21,412 nt of DNA, taken from positions 1 through 21,412 of IMG/VR virus record IMGVR_UViG_3300028925_011376. The stretch is one strand, 5' to 3'. The notes under the pieces are model-generated. The model was given only the letters and a program-made list of their open reading frames with translations, searched no databases and was not told the origin of the DNA. The stretch is from a virus. The translations under genes were made by a program, and so were the position numbers. Positions 1 through 8,586 of this stretch are shown here, piece by piece. The first letter of the stretch is position 1. Each line of letters begins with the position of its first letter.

Positions 1-1
1 T

Positions 2-280
2 AAAAACTTTTTAAAACATCTTAGAAGTATAGGTTTTAAAACATTTCATCCTGTAATAGATGAAAGTTATGATGAGATAGATGACATACAAGAACGTATG
101 AAGTCTGCATTTAATAGTTTTTTAGAACTACAAAAACAAGATCCTATTACAGTAAGGCAGAAACTTAAAGAACAATTAGATCACAATGAGAAATGTATTC
201 GAGATAAAGAATGGCTAACAAGAGGTGCAAGAACAGTTTTAGATAAGTTAGCAACTCATGTAGAACCATTGTATAAGTAA
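2..280 (+). CDS. C-terminal part of an unidentified protein (5' truncated by window edge)
   Basis: The frame is open from base 2 to the TAA at 278-280, giving 92 residues with no start needed inside the window. An ATG at 98 exists, but the upstream in-frame codons read as ordinary protein, so the gene very likely begins before the window. The visible part starts with a segment reading GFKTFHPVIDESYDEIDD (about residues 11-28), which looks like a conserved acidic motif that I associate only loosely with the C-termini of phage surface-glycan or glycosyltransferase-like proteins. The rest is a charged, helical tail rich in Lys, Gln and Glu. The next gene begins 4 nt after the stop, so the two are probably co-transcribed. 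Function not assigned. Confidence 0.7.
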   Translation, partial: KNFLKHLRSIGFKTFHPVIDESYDEIDDIQERMKSAFNSFLELQKQDPITVRQKLKEQLDHNEKCIRDKEWLTRGARTVLDKLATHVEPLYK

Positions 281-284
281 TTGT

Positions 285-536
285 ATGAAACTATTTGACG
301 TAGATAAGTTAGTTACAATACAAGTTATATACTACATGCCAGACTATACACAACTAATTAACGAATTTGTTTGGCAAACACATGACACAATTCCTGACTA
401 TCCCAGAAGTGAACGTTTTATCAGATATTGGCATACTGACATAGATGCAGTAATAAAAGAAGCATATCTGTATCATAAAAACTATTGGGGTGGAACCACA
501 TATAAAGATGTGAGTGTGGTATACGAAATAAATTAG
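285..536 (+). CDS. Usg-like small protein
   Basis: 83 residues, starting at ATG 285 just after the preceding stop. The order of conserved residues resembles the Usg-like family as I remember it: a Y-x-M-P-D segment (Y17, P19, D20), F-V-W-Q at 28-31, then D34, P37, P40, F45 and W49 in a spacing matching 'PD..LLQ.FVWQ..D..P.FP....FL.FW'. I associate Usg-like proteins mainly with Alphaproteobacteria; their biochemical role is not known to me. A phage copy would be consistent with an alphaproteobacterial host. No membrane segment or signal peptide is visible. It sits between a truncated gene and a nuclease gene, which gives no functional hint. The family call is from memory of the motif pattern only. 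Confidence 0.55.
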   Translation: MKLFDVDKLVTIQVIYYMPDYTQLINEFVWQTHDTIPDYPRSERFIRYWHTDIDAVIKEAYLYHKNYWGGTTYKDVSVVYEIN

Positions 537-569
537 GCAAATACTTACAAACTATGTTATAATAATACT

Positions 570-1247
570 ATGATAACAGAGCAACATAACTACAAAGCCT
601 TGACTCGACAGAGTGTAGATGGACGAAGGCTATATAGTACTCCTGACGGATTAGCAGTACCAAGTGTAACAACAATCTTAGATAAGACTAAACCAGAGAA
701 AGCAAAGCAGGCTTTACTTAACTGGCGTAAAAGAGTTGGCGAAACACAAGCGGCAAACATTACAAAAGAAGCCGCCGGACGTGGAACTCGTATGCATAAA
801 TGGTTAGAAGATTATGTATTGACTGACGACATTGGTATACCTGGAAGCAATCCTTATAGCCAACAAAGTCATAAGATGGCAGAGATAATTGTTGAGCAAG
901 GACTTAGTAACATGACTGAGTGTTGGGGAGTGGAAGTTCCTTTATACTTTCCACAGATATATGCAGGCACAACAGACTGTGTTGGCATCTATAATGGCAA
1001 GCCAAGTATTATAGATTTTAAACAAACCAATAAACCTAAAAAAGAAGAATGGGTACAAGATTACTTTATGCAATTATGTGCCTATGGAAATGCACACAAC
1101 GAGGTGTATGGTACAGATATACAACAAGGTGTTATCTTAATGTGTAGTAAAGACTTTGAGTACCAGACATGGACTATTGAAGGCGAAGACTTTAAGCAAC
1201 ATTCACATAAATGGTGGGAGAGGGTTGGCGAATACTACGGTGCCTAA
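570..1247 (+). CDS. PD-(D/E)XK superfamily (RecB/Cas4-like) exonuclease
   Basis: 225 residues. The C-terminal half carries a RecB-type nuclease core: G-R-G-T-x-x-H (70-76, the early His/helix motif), E122 in a strand, D136 in the segment Y-A-G-T-T-D-C, the D-F-K motif (D149, K151) and Q168 followed by Y172 in the helix after it. This matches metal-dependent PD-(D/E)XK exonucleases often found in T4-like marine phages, which process DNA ends in recombination or degrade host DNA. Start ATG 570 has no Shine-Dalgarno sequence. A TATAAT box lies at 558-563, so a transcript from it would begin close to the ATG, though I see no matching -35 box. The upstream gene ends at 536. Family well supported, exact role inferred. 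Confidence 0.8.
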   Translation: MITEQHNYKALTRQSVDGRRLYSTPDGLAVPSVTTILDKTKPEKAKQALLNWRKRVGETQAANITKEAAGRGTRMHKWLEDYVLTDDIGIPGSNPYSQQSHKMAEIIVEQGLSNMTECWGVEVPLYFPQIYAGTTDCVGIYNGKPSIIDFKQTNKPKKEEWVQDYFMQLCAYGNAHNEVYGTDIQQGVILMCSKDFEYQTWTIEGEDFKQHSHKWWERVGEYYGA

Positions 1248-1251
1248 AAGT

Positions 1252-1259
1252 AATAAATA
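1252..1259 (+). promoter_or_regulatory. T4-like late promoter for the tail spike gene
   Basis: The sequence AATAAATA followed by CTATATAATT resembles the T4 late promoter TATAAATA with its usual downstream CTAT extension. It lies 23 nt before the start codon of a virion gene, with a strong AGGAGG ribosome binding site between them. The same TAATAAATAC string occurs before the virion gene at 16223. Confidence 0.65.
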
Positions 1260-1282
1260 CTATATAATTAGGAGGCACTAAC

Positions 1283-2857
1283 ATGGCAGTAGTCCAAATC
1301 TCAAGAATACAACATCGAAGTGGAGTCAGTGATAATCTTCCACAACTAGCAAGAGCAGAAATAGGACTTGCAGTAGATACTAGAAAAGTCTACATCGGCA
1401 ATGGTGGAACAGATGCTCCTACAACAGAGAACATTGAACTGTTAACAACAAAAAGTCAATTATTACAATCTGCAGAAACTTATACATACAGTGGTGCACA
1501 GATTGGGTTTAGTGCTCAAACTGGAACAGCAGCGACAGTGCCTATAGTTAGATCAATACAAACTAAGTTAGATGATTTTGCTAGTATTAGAGACTTTGGT
1601 GCAAAAGGCGACGGCAATACAGACGACACTGTTGCTATTAATCGTGCTTTATATGAATTATATATTAGAGAGTCAGAACAAAGAATAAGGCGTACACTAT
1701 ATTTTCCAGCAGGAAATTATATAGTAAGTGGTATAATTAAAGTACCAACATTTGCAAGACTAGTAGGCGAAGGTCCTTTTAGCACAACAATTACTAGTAG
1801 TGACTCTGTAGGCCCAGTTGCAACAACTTGTGATAGTAAACAACAAACCGGAAGTGGTGTAGGATCTAACAGTGGTGTTATTCCTCAAGATATTATTATA
1901 GAAGGTATGACATTTGCTAGTAGTACAGACATTGACACATTTGTAATTGATCAAACAGAGAATATTCATTTTACTAATTGTGCATTTGTAGGACCTAAAA
2001 CAACTGCTCCAAGCACTGTGGGCAATAGTAAGGCAAATATTAAGATAACAAGTTCAGAAACTTACAACAGTAACTATATAACACTTAGGAACTGTACACT
2101 AAGAGGGCAAAGTCTCAACTTCCTTGCAGATCAGAATATGCAGAGTATACTTCTTGATAGTTGTCATTTTGATATATCATTTAAAAGTATTAAGATAGGA
2201 GAAGCGATTTCAGGATCAGGTGTTTCATCTAAAGGACCTGAAGGTGTAAAAGTTACAGGTAGTGTTTTTGATAAGAGTCATAATAATGCAATTCATATAT
2301 TTCCAAACGTAGAAGGATTTGCAAGTTCTTATAATATGTTTAAAGATTGTGCAAACTCGGGATTAGGTGCAAACAATGCATCTTCTGATGTTATATTATT
2401 CGCTAATGATCATTCTTATAGTATTGGAGATAACTTTGAGAGACCAGATGGTGATGTTTCAACTACAACTAGAAGAATAGACCATGGCACTAGAAACATT
2501 GTTACTGAAAAAGAACAGTTAGCAGTTGGTAGTCATATTAGACGAGCCCAAGCATCTCTTGTTATAGCGGGTAGTCAAACTGCAACAACTACAGGATTAA
2601 CTTTTAGCGATACTGGAGACTTTGCCTCAGTAGAAGTTGATTATAGTATTGTTCGTAATTCAAAACTTAGACAAGGTAAGATTACTGTTACACACGATGC
2701 AACACAACAGGTTATAGATGACGAATTTTCAGAAAACAACGGTGATATTGGTGTGACTTTTACCTTGACAAATACAAGTAATGTCAGTACAATTAAGTAT
2801 ACAAGTGATAGTCAAGCCGCTGGCACTATGTTTATGTCAACTAGAATTATTCGATAA
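1283..2857 (+). CDS. Tail spike / tail fibre with right-handed beta-helix (pectate-lyase-like fold)
   Basis: 524 residues; start fixed by AGGAGG 7 nt upstream of ATG 1283. Residues about 4-42 (Q-x-x-R-x-x-H-R-S-G, then A-E-I-G-L-A-V-D-T-x-K-V-Y-I-G-N-G) resemble the short N-terminal domain seen in phage fibre and Mtd-type proteins. Residues about 101-123 read S-I-R-D-F-G-A-K-G-D-G-N-T-D-D-T-x-A-I-N, the hallmark entrance of the pectate-lyase-3/tail-spike beta-helix. The middle is Ser/Thr/Asn/Gly-rich with rung-like spacing, and the C-terminus (about 430-524) looks like a small beta domain for trimerisation. It probably sits at the tail tip or baseplate rim, binding or cutting host surface glycan. 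Catalytic residues cannot be assigned by eye. Expressed late, judging by its promoter. Confidence 0.85.
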   Translation: MAVVQISRIQHRSGVSDNLPQLARAEIGLAVDTRKVYIGNGGTDAPTTENIELLTTKSQLLQSAETYTYSGAQIGFSAQTGTAATVPIVRSIQTKLDDFASIRDFGAKGDGNTDDTVAINRALYELYIRESEQRIRRTLYFPAGNYIVSGIIKVPTFARLVGEGPFSTTITSSDSVGPVATTCDSKQQTGSGVGSNSGVIPQDIIIEGMTFASSTDIDTFVIDQTENIHFTNCAFVGPKTTAPSTVGNSKANIKITSSETYNSNYITLRNCTLRGQSLNFLADQNMQSILLDSCHFDISFKSIKIGEAISGSGVSSKGPEGVKVTGSVFDKSHNNAIHIFPNVEGFASSYNMFKDCANSGLGANNASSDVILFANDHSYSIGDNFERPDGDVSTTTRRIDHGTRNIVTEKEQLAVGSHIRRAQASLVIAGSQTATTTGLTFSDTGDFASVEVDYSIVRNSKLRQGKITVTHDATQQVIDDEFSENNGDIGVTFTLTNTSNVSTIKYTSDSQAAGTMFMSTRIIR

Positions 2858-2869
2858 TAAGATTTATGT

Positions 2870-3358
2870 ATGTGGAATTTAGATACCCAAGGGCGATTAT
2901 CCGCCTGGAGAAATTTTAGAGAAACTATATCTAGTTTATCGTTGTACGAAGCAGTACACGAAACTAATAGTTTTTGGAATACTGCTCCCATTAGTAACCC
3001 CTATTATACACAAGATATTAAGAAAGATTGGCCTAATCCTTGGGAATTAGTTGCAGATAATCATTACGATAATCTTGCAAAAGGACTAGGAATATGCTAT
3101 ACTATAGCATTAAGTAGAAGTGAAAACTGTGAATTTCGTTGTTACAATAACCGAAAACGCAGTGCTAATTACAATTTAGCATGGATAGACAATGGGAAAT
3201 ATGTGCTTAATTTCGATTTGTCTATTCGAGTAAATAGAGAACTAGAAGAGTTAACAGAATCTACTCTTATAGCCAGTTACACCAAAGAGGAAATAATCAA
3301 TGAGTCAGATTCAAGTTACAAAAAGAGATGGGACGAAAGAGCCGTTAGATTTAGATAA
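2870..3358 (+). CDS. Hypothetical protein overlapping nrdA
   Basis: 162 residues from ATG 2870, 12 nt after the tail spike stop, with no clear ribosome binding site. I do not recognise the family. It is rich in Trp, Tyr and Asn (for example W-N-T-A-P-I-S-N-P-Y-Y, N-P-W-E-L), has no signal peptide or membrane segment, and looks like a soluble globular protein with a charged C-terminus. Its last 59 nt (3300-3358) overlap the start of nrdA in another frame, a long overlap for a phage. The nrdA start is secure, so either the overlap is genuine or the C-terminal tail of this protein is dispensable. Neighbour relations suggest translation coupled to nrdA. Confidence 0.65.
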   Translation: MWNLDTQGRLSAWRNFRETISSLSLYEAVHETNSFWNTAPISNPYYTQDIKKDWPNPWELVADNHYDNLAKGLGICYTIALSRSENCEFRCYNNRKRSANYNLAWIDNGKYVLNFDLSIRVNRELEELTESTLIASYTKEEIINESDSSYKKRWDERAVRFR

Positions 3359-5603
3359 ATTACACAAAGTAGTTTACTATGCCTGTGAAGGTATCACTGG
3401 AGTAAGTCCTAGTGAAGTTGAAATTAGAAGTCATTTACAGTTCTATGACGGAATTAAAAGTAATGATATACAAGAAACTCTTATTAAGAGTACTGCTGAT
3501 CTAATTTCAGAAGAAACGCCAGGGTATCAATATGTTGCTGGGAGACTTATTAATTATCATCTACGTAAGATGGTATACAATAGTTTTATGCCTTGGCATT
3601 TATATAGAATAATACAAAAGAACATTGAACTAGGATTTTACGATCAGGCTCTACTTGATGATTGGTCACAGGAAGAGTGGAATCAGTTAAATGATTACGT
3701 TAAGCATGACAGAGACGAGAACTTAACTTATGCAGGTATGGAACAATTCCGTGGAAAGTACCTTGTACAAAATAGAGTAACAAGAACAATTTACGAAACA
3801 CCACAGGTTGCTTATATGTGTATTGCAGCAACACTATTCGGAGATTATCCTAAAGATACAAGAATACGTTGGGTAAAAGACTACTATGATGCAATTAGTA
3901 CATTTCAAATAAGTCTGCCTACACCAGTAATGGCAGGAGTTCGTACACCACAAAGACAATTTAGTAGTTGTGTATTAATTGAAACTGATGATAGTTTAGA
4001 TAGTATTAATGCAACAACAAGTAGCATTGTAAAGTATGTAAGTCAAAAGGCAGGGATTGGTATCGGTGCTGGTAATATTCGTGCGTTAGGAAGTCCTATT
4101 AGAAACGGAGATGCTTACCATACAGGTGTTATTCCTTTTTACAAAATGTTTCAAAGTGCTACAAGAAGTTGTAGTCAAGGTGGTGTACGTAACGGAGCGG
4201 CAACACTTTACTATCCATTGTGGCATTTAGAGGTTGAAGACTTACTAGTACTAAAGAACAACAAAGGCACAGAAGACAACAGAGTACGTCATATGGATTA
4301 TGGTGTACAGTTTAATAAACTTATGTACGAAAGATTAATTAGTGGAGGAGATATAACTTTATTCTCTCCTAGTGATGTTCCTGGATTATATGATGCATTC
4401 TTTGCAGACCAAGACGAGTTTAAAAGATTATACGAGAAAGCCGAACGTAATACAAGTATACGCAAGAAGACTTTAAAGGCAAGTATATTGTTTAGTAGTT
4501 TTATGGAAGAACGTAAAAATACAGGACGTATTTACTTAATGAATGTTGATCATGCTAATGACCATGGAGCATTTAAAAAAGAACTTGCACCGATAAAACA
4601 AAGTAACTTATGTTGTGAGATTAACTTACCTACGAAGCCTCTTAAAAATTTTAATGACCCCGAAGGCGAGATTGCACTATGTACGTTGAGTGCGATTAAT
4701 TGGGGACTAATAAAAACACCTAAGGATTTTGAAAAACCTTGTTCGTTAGCAGTAAGGGGATTAGATGCATTATTAACATATCAAAAGTATCCTGTACTAG
4801 CGGCAGAGAATAGTACAATGAAAAGACGTCCTCTTGGAATTGGTATAATTAATCTAGCATACTTCTTAGCAAAGAATGATACAAATTATAGTAATCCAGA
4901 TTTAGGACTTATAGATGAATATGCAGAAGCATGGAGTTATTATTTAATAAAAGCAAGTGCAGACTTAGCAATAGAACAAGAGGCATGTCCTGGAACAAAT
5001 GAAACACATTACGGAGATGGAATAACTCCTAACCAAACCTACAAGAAAGATGTTGATGAACTTATTCCGCATGTTGAACGTATGGATTGGAAAGGACTTA
5101 GAGAACAATTAAAAACAACAGGAATAAGAAATAGTACACTAATGGCACTTATGCCTGCTGAAACATCAGCACAGATATCTAATAGTACAAACGGCATTGA
5201 GCCGCCACGTAGTTACATTAGTATTAAACAAAGTAAAGATGGTGTGTTAAAACAAGTTGTGCCAGGTTATCCAAGACTTAAAAACAAATATGAATTACTA
5301 TGGGATCAAAAGTCACCTGAAGGATACATTAAGATTATGGCAGTATTGCAAAAGTATATTGATCAAGGTATTAGTGTAAACACAAGTTACAATCCTCAAC
5401 ACTACGAAGATGAGAAGATACCTATGTCCACTATGCTACAACATTTACTGATGTCGTATAAATATGGTACGAAACAATTATACTATTTCAATACATTTGA
5501 TGGTGCTGGAGATGACGTAAGTGAACGTATGGAAGAATCTATTACATTAGAGATTCCACAAGAAGGACAGTTCGAAGAAGACTGTGATAGTTGTACAATA
5601 TAA
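3300..5603 (+). CDS. nrdA: Class Ia ribonucleoside-diphosphate reductase, alpha (large) subunit
   Basis: 767 residues, full length for the family (E. coli NrdA about 761), close to the enterobacterial/T4 type throughout. Reduces ribonucleoside diphosphates to deoxy forms for phage DNA synthesis. The N-terminal ATP-cone begins V-T-K-R-D-G-T at 6-12. Active-site residues are all present: C224 (F-S-S-C), C438 and E440 in S-N-L-C-C-E, C461 in L-C-T-L-S, and the radical-relay pair Y728/Y729 in L-Y-Y-F-N-T. The C-terminal redox pair is C762-x-x-C765, spaced more tightly than in E. coli (C-x4-C). The position equivalent to Leu440 of E. coli is Cys439, next to the radical cysteine. GAGG precedes ATG 3300. 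nrdB follows after 18 nt. Confidence 0.97.
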   Translation: MSQIQVTKRDGTKEPLDLDKLHKVVYYACEGITGVSPSEVEIRSHLQFYDGIKSNDIQETLIKSTADLISEETPGYQYVAGRLINYHLRKMVYNSFMPWHLYRIIQKNIELGFYDQALLDDWSQEEWNQLNDYVKHDRDENLTYAGMEQFRGKYLVQNRVTRTIYETPQVAYMCIAATLFGDYPKDTRIRWVKDYYDAISTFQISLPTPVMAGVRTPQRQFSSCVLIETDDSLDSINATTSSIVKYVSQKAGIGIGAGNIRALGSPIRNGDAYHTGVIPFYKMFQSATRSCSQGGVRNGAATLYYPLWHLEVEDLLVLKNNKGTEDNRVRHMDYGVQFNKLMYERLISGGDITLFSPSDVPGLYDAFFADQDEFKRLYEKAERNTSIRKKTLKASILFSSFMEERKNTGRIYLMNVDHANDHGAFKKELAPIKQSNLCCEINLPTKPLKNFNDPEGEIALCTLSAINWGLIKTPKDFEKPCSLAVRGLDALLTYQKYPVLAAENSTMKRRPLGIGIINLAYFLAKNDTNYSNPDLGLIDEYAEAWSYYLIKASADLAIEQEACPGTNETHYGDGITPNQTYKKDVDELIPHVERMDWKGLREQLKTTGIRNSTLMALMPAETSAQISNSTNGIEPPRSYISIKQSKDGVLKQVVPGYPRLKNKYELLWDQKSPEGYIKIMAVLQKYIDQGISVNTSYNPQHYEDEKIPMSTMLQHLLMSYKYGTKQLYYFNTFDGAGDDVSERMEESITLEIPQEGQFEEDCDSCTI

Positions 5604-5621
5604 AAAAGATAAGAGAAAAAA

Positions 5622-6743
5622 ATGGCAGTATTAAATAAAACAAAACATGATCACACAGAAAAGAAAGCATTCTTTGACGGTGATATCGGAATGCAGAGAT
5701 ACGACACAGTTAAGTATCGACAGTTTGATAAACTAACCGACAAGCAGTTAGGATTCTTCTGGCGTCCAGAAGAAGTTGATATCCTCAAAGATAGTAAAGA
5801 CTTTAAAGAGTTAACAGAACATGAGCGTCATGTATTTACTAGTAACTTGAAAAGACAAATACTTTTAGATAGTGTACAAGGTCGTGCTCCTGCTGAAGCA
5901 TTTAATCCTATTACAAGTTTGCCTGAATTAGAAAACTGGATTACAACCTGGACATTCAGTGAAACAATCCATAGTAAGAGTTACACACATATTATTCGTA
6001 ATGTCTATAGCGACCCTAGTAAAGTATTTGATGATATGATGGATGTTAAAGAGATTGTTGATTGTGCAGATAGTATTACAGAATGTTATGATGAACTAAT
6101 TACGAAGAGCATGTACTACAATCTATTAGGTGAAGGTACACATACAGTTAATGGTAAAAAAGTTGTTGTTGATATGTACGAACTTAAAACACTCTTGTAC
6201 AAAACAATAATGAGTGTTAATATCCTTGAAGGTGTTAGATTTTACGTTAGTTTTGCATGTAGTTGGGCGTTTGCCGAACTTAAGAAGATGGAAGGCAATG
6301 CTAAAATTATTAAGTTTATTGCTCGTGATGAAAATGTACACTTAGGTTCAACTCAACAGTTACTTAAGATACTACCTAAGGATGATCCAGACTTTATTAA
6401 AATTGCAGAAGAAACTCGTGAAGAATGCATACAAATGTTTGTAGATGCTGTTGACCAAGAGAAAGCATGGGCAGAGTATTTGTTTAAAGATGGAAGTATG
6501 ATCGGACTTAATGCTCTATTGTTAAACGAATATATCGAATGGATTGCAAATAAACGTATGCTTGCAGTAGGTGTTAAGAGTCCTTATAGTGTGCCTCAAG
6601 CAAATCCTTTGCCTTGGACACAAAAATGGATTAGTGGAGGAGATGTTCAAGTTGCTCCTCAAGAAACAGAAATTTCAAGTTATATTATAGGTGGTACGAA
6701 GCAAGATGTCGAAAAAGATACCTTCGCAGGATTTAGTCTCTAA
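5622..6743 (+). CDS. nrdB: Class Ia ribonucleoside-diphosphate reductase, beta (radical) subunit
   Basis: 373 residues, matching the family length. Provides the diiron-tyrosyl radical for NrdA. The diiron ligands are present in the expected order: D83 (L-L-D-S-V-Q-G-R), E114 and H117 (S-E-T-I-H-S), E203 (N-I-L-E-G-V-R), E237 and H240 (R-D-E-N-V-H). The radical tyrosine is Y121 (S-K-S-Y-T-H). The C-terminus ends in F-A-G-F-S-L, similar to the NrdA-docking tail of E. coli NrdB. It follows nrdA by 18 nt with a weak purine-rich leader (AAGATAAGAGAAAAAA), so it is almost surely in the same transcript. The next gene starts inside its last codons. Confidence 0.97.
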   Translation: MAVLNKTKHDHTEKKAFFDGDIGMQRYDTVKYRQFDKLTDKQLGFFWRPEEVDILKDSKDFKELTEHERHVFTSNLKRQILLDSVQGRAPAEAFNPITSLPELENWITTWTFSETIHSKSYTHIIRNVYSDPSKVFDDMMDVKEIVDCADSITECYDELITKSMYYNLLGEGTHTVNGKKVVVDMYELKTLLYKTIMSVNILEGVRFYVSFACSWAFAELKKMEGNAKIIKFIARDENVHLGSTQQLLKILPKDDPDFIKIAEETREECIQMFVDAVDQEKAWAEYLFKDGSMIGLNALLLNEYIEWIANKRMLAVGVKSPYSVPQANPLPWTQKWISGGDVQVAPQETEISSYIIGGTKQDVEKDTFAGFSL

Positions 6744-7434
6744 GTACGAACAGATAGCAAATGTAAATTTTGAAGATACACTTTGTGATATTCAGATTTG
6801 GGAAAGATACCCAAAGTATAGATGGATACATAATAAATTAGAACTTGCTATTCGGTGTGGATATAACGCAGGACCTATTGGCAGTGTTGTTACTAGTCCT
6901 GGTTATTATTGTGTACGTCCCATTTATAATCTTTTTGGGCTGGGTATAAATGCTAAAAAAGTATGGCTTGAACAAAAAATGAAATGTATTGAAAACTATC
7001 ATCCAAGTGAGTTTTGGTGTGAATGGTTTGATGAATCACATTATAGCATAGATTATATTTGGAACGATGGATGGCAACCTATCTTTGCAACACAAGGATT
7101 TAATGACGACGAAGATTTAATACATTTTAATTACTGGAAAAAAATTAGTCCACCAAACAAGAAACTTCCTAGTTTCCTTGATGACTTACAAGATATGGAG
7201 TATATTAATATTGAATTTAAAGGAGACAATATTATAGAAGTTCATTTACGACTTGGTAATTTACATGGTGATTGGTACAAACTGCATGATGCAAATATAT
7301 TAGTACCAGCATGGAAGTCAAAATACGAAGAGGAAGCAGCAACTCGTGAACAACAAGGCTGGAAATTTGTGTCAGATGTAAATCATGACTTTAATAACAT
7401 TAAAGACCATAGACTAGGATTTTGGTATTGTTAG
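6706..7434 (+). CDS. Hypothetical protein between nrdB and glutaredoxin
   Basis: 242 residues from ATG 6706. A GTG at 6691 is in frame but ATG gives the likelier start. The start overlaps the end of nrdB by 38 nt, implying translational coupling. I do not recognise the family with confidence. It is Trp/Tyr-rich, cytoplasmic-looking, with a conserved-looking block G-Y-N-A-G-P-I-G followed by Y-Y-C-V-R-P-I-Y-N-L-F-G-L-G around residues 51-80, which vaguely recalls ATP-grasp-like phage proteins. The C-terminus has D-H-R-L-G-F-W-Y-C. Its place inside the nrdA-nrdB-glutaredoxin cluster suggests a link to nucleotide metabolism, but this is only context. Confidence 0.75.
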   Translation: MSKKIPSQDLVSKYEQIANVNFEDTLCDIQIWERYPKYRWIHNKLELAIRCGYNAGPIGSVVTSPGYYCVRPIYNLFGLGINAKKVWLEQKMKCIENYHPSEFWCEWFDESHYSIDYIWNDGWQPIFATQGFNDDEDLIHFNYWKKISPPNKKLPSFLDDLQDMEYINIEFKGDNIIEVHLRLGNLHGDWYKLHDANILVPAWKSKYEEEAATREQQGWKFVSDVNHDFNNIKDHRLGFWYC

Positions 7435-7436
7435 TT

Positions 7437-7471
7437 AAGCGACTATACTTCGTTTTCGCTTTGTTTCTTCT
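7437..7471 (+). terminator. Possible weak intrinsic terminator after the nrdAB block
   Basis: AAGCGA (7437-7442) can pair with TCGCTT (7456-7461) around a 13-nt loop, followed by a pyrimidine-rich run (TGTTTCTTCTT). The stem is only 6 bp and the T-run is interrupted, so this is tentative. It lies in the 97-nt gap between the hypothetical gene and glutaredoxin, which otherwise holds only a TATAAT box at 7500-7505 without a good -35. Confidence 0.3.
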
Positions 7472-7531
7472 TGCCCATAATGTTTCTCCGATGGTTGTTT
7501 ATAATACTTATCAAAATAAAGGAATTAACTA

Positions 7532-7804
7532 ATGATAACGGTATACACAAAAGATTTATGTGGATTTTGCCATATGGCAATGAACTACTTAAACGAAAAT
7601 AAGATAGAATTTAAGGAGATAAACATTGACTATGATTCAGAGGCTAAAACATTTCTTAAAGAGAATGGGCACAGAACTTGTCCGCAAATCTACAACGGTA
7701 GTAACTTGCTCGTCGAAGGTGGTTGTGACGGATTACTTGCACTATCCAAAAAAGAAATACATGAAAGAGTAAATGGTCCAGACTTAGGTAATTTTAAACT
7801 ATAA
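7532..7804 (+). CDS. Glutaredoxin
   Basis: 90 residues, typical glutaredoxin length. The dithiol active site C10-G-F-C13 follows the first beta strand (I-T-V-Y-T-K). T-C-P-Q-I-Y (49-54) holds the cis-proline P51, and the glutathione-binding G-G-C-D segment is at 63-66. It most likely reduces the NrdA C-terminal cysteines, the role of NrdC in T4, and lies close downstream of nrdAB. C50 directly before the cis-proline, where Val is usual, is slightly unusual. Start ATG 7532 follows AAAGGA. The stop overlaps the next start by one base (TAATG), so the next gene is coupled. Confidence 0.93.
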   Translation: MITVYTKDLCGFCHMAMNYLNENKIEFKEINIDYDSEAKTFLKENGHRTCPQIYNGSNLLVEGGCDGLLALSKKEIHERVNGPDLGNFKL

Positions 7805-8553
7805 TGGCTACAAAACTTTATAACTTTGGTTGTAGTTTTAGTTATGGAAATTGTGCTAAAACTAAAAACAATCTTATAGACAAACATATTGGACCCGGTA
7901 CTCTTGTTGCTGGTCACTTAGGACTAGAGGAAGTTAACTATGCCGCCAACGGAGATAGTAACGACGGTATATTAAGAAAATTATACACTTATCCTATAGA
8001 GCCTAACAATGTAGCACTAGTAGGTATTACAGGAGCAACAAGATTTGGAGTTGTAGGGCCAGAGAGCAAACCTACAAAACATAAAAAGGTTAGGCTGAAG
8101 AATAATATTACTAATAAAATGCAAGAATTCTTTGCAAAACCAAGTAAAGCCAGACAACGAGCATTTACTCTAGGGCCAGATCTTCCAATTGAACCAGATT
8201 ACTTTACAAAAATAAAAGGAGCATTAGCACCTGGTAATTGGGATAAGTTTGAAACCTTTACATACCGAACTTTATTAAATGTAGTAAGTATACAAAAAAG
8301 ATTAGAAGAACTAGGGTTGAAGTATTACTTTTATAATACCTTAGACAGTCAAATAATGGAAGATGGTTATGCAAAAGAACTTAAAATATTAAGAAGTTAT
8401 ATAAACTTTGATCAATATTTCGAACCTAACAATGCTATAATGCCTTGGGTTGATGTTAACAAAGATTTATGGATAGCAGACGACGATTCTCATCCTAACC
8501 ACTATGCATATAGTATTTGGTTTGAAAAATTTAAACAGTGGTTACCTAATTAA
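7804..8553 (+). CDS. SGNH/GDSL-like hydrolase
   Basis: 249 residues; start overlaps the glutaredoxin stop (TAATG). Block I is F-G-C-S-F-S (8-13) with likely nucleophile S11. A Gly/Asn block N-Y-A-A-N-G-D-S-N-D-G (45-55) fits blocks II/III. Near the C-terminus D227-x-x-H230-P-N (D-D-S-H-P-N-H-Y-A-Y) provides the Asp-His pair of block V. This arrangement matches SGNH esterase-like proteins common in marine phages. The substrate is unknown; deacylation of surface or cell-wall polysaccharide would be a reasonable guess given the structural genes that follow. No signal peptide. Family assignment good, function open. Confidence 0.75.
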   Translation: MATKLYNFGCSFSYGNCAKTKNNLIDKHIGPGTLVAGHLGLEEVNYAANGDSNDGILRKLYTYPIEPNNVALVGITGATRFGVVGPESKPTKHKKVRLKNNITNKMQEFFAKPSKARQRAFTLGPDLPIEPDYFTKIKGALAPGNWDKFETFTYRTLLNVVSIQKRLEELGLKYYFYNTLDSQIMEDGYAKELKILRSYINFDQYFEPNNAIMPWVDVNKDLWIADDDSHPNHYAYSIWFEKFKQWLPN

Positions 8554-8573
8554 AGTAGCACATAATATAGTAG

Positions 8574-8581
8574 GATAAATA
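8574..8581 (+). promoter_or_regulatory. Late promoter for PAAR/baseplate genes
   Basis: GATAAATA matches the T4-like late box at seven of eight positions. Exactly 5 nt separate it from ATG 8587, so a transcript starting at the usual late distance would begin at or next to the start codon. An AGGA at 8572-8575 could serve as a ribosome site only for transcripts from further upstream. Confidence 0.55.
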
Positions 8582-8586
8582 GTTGT

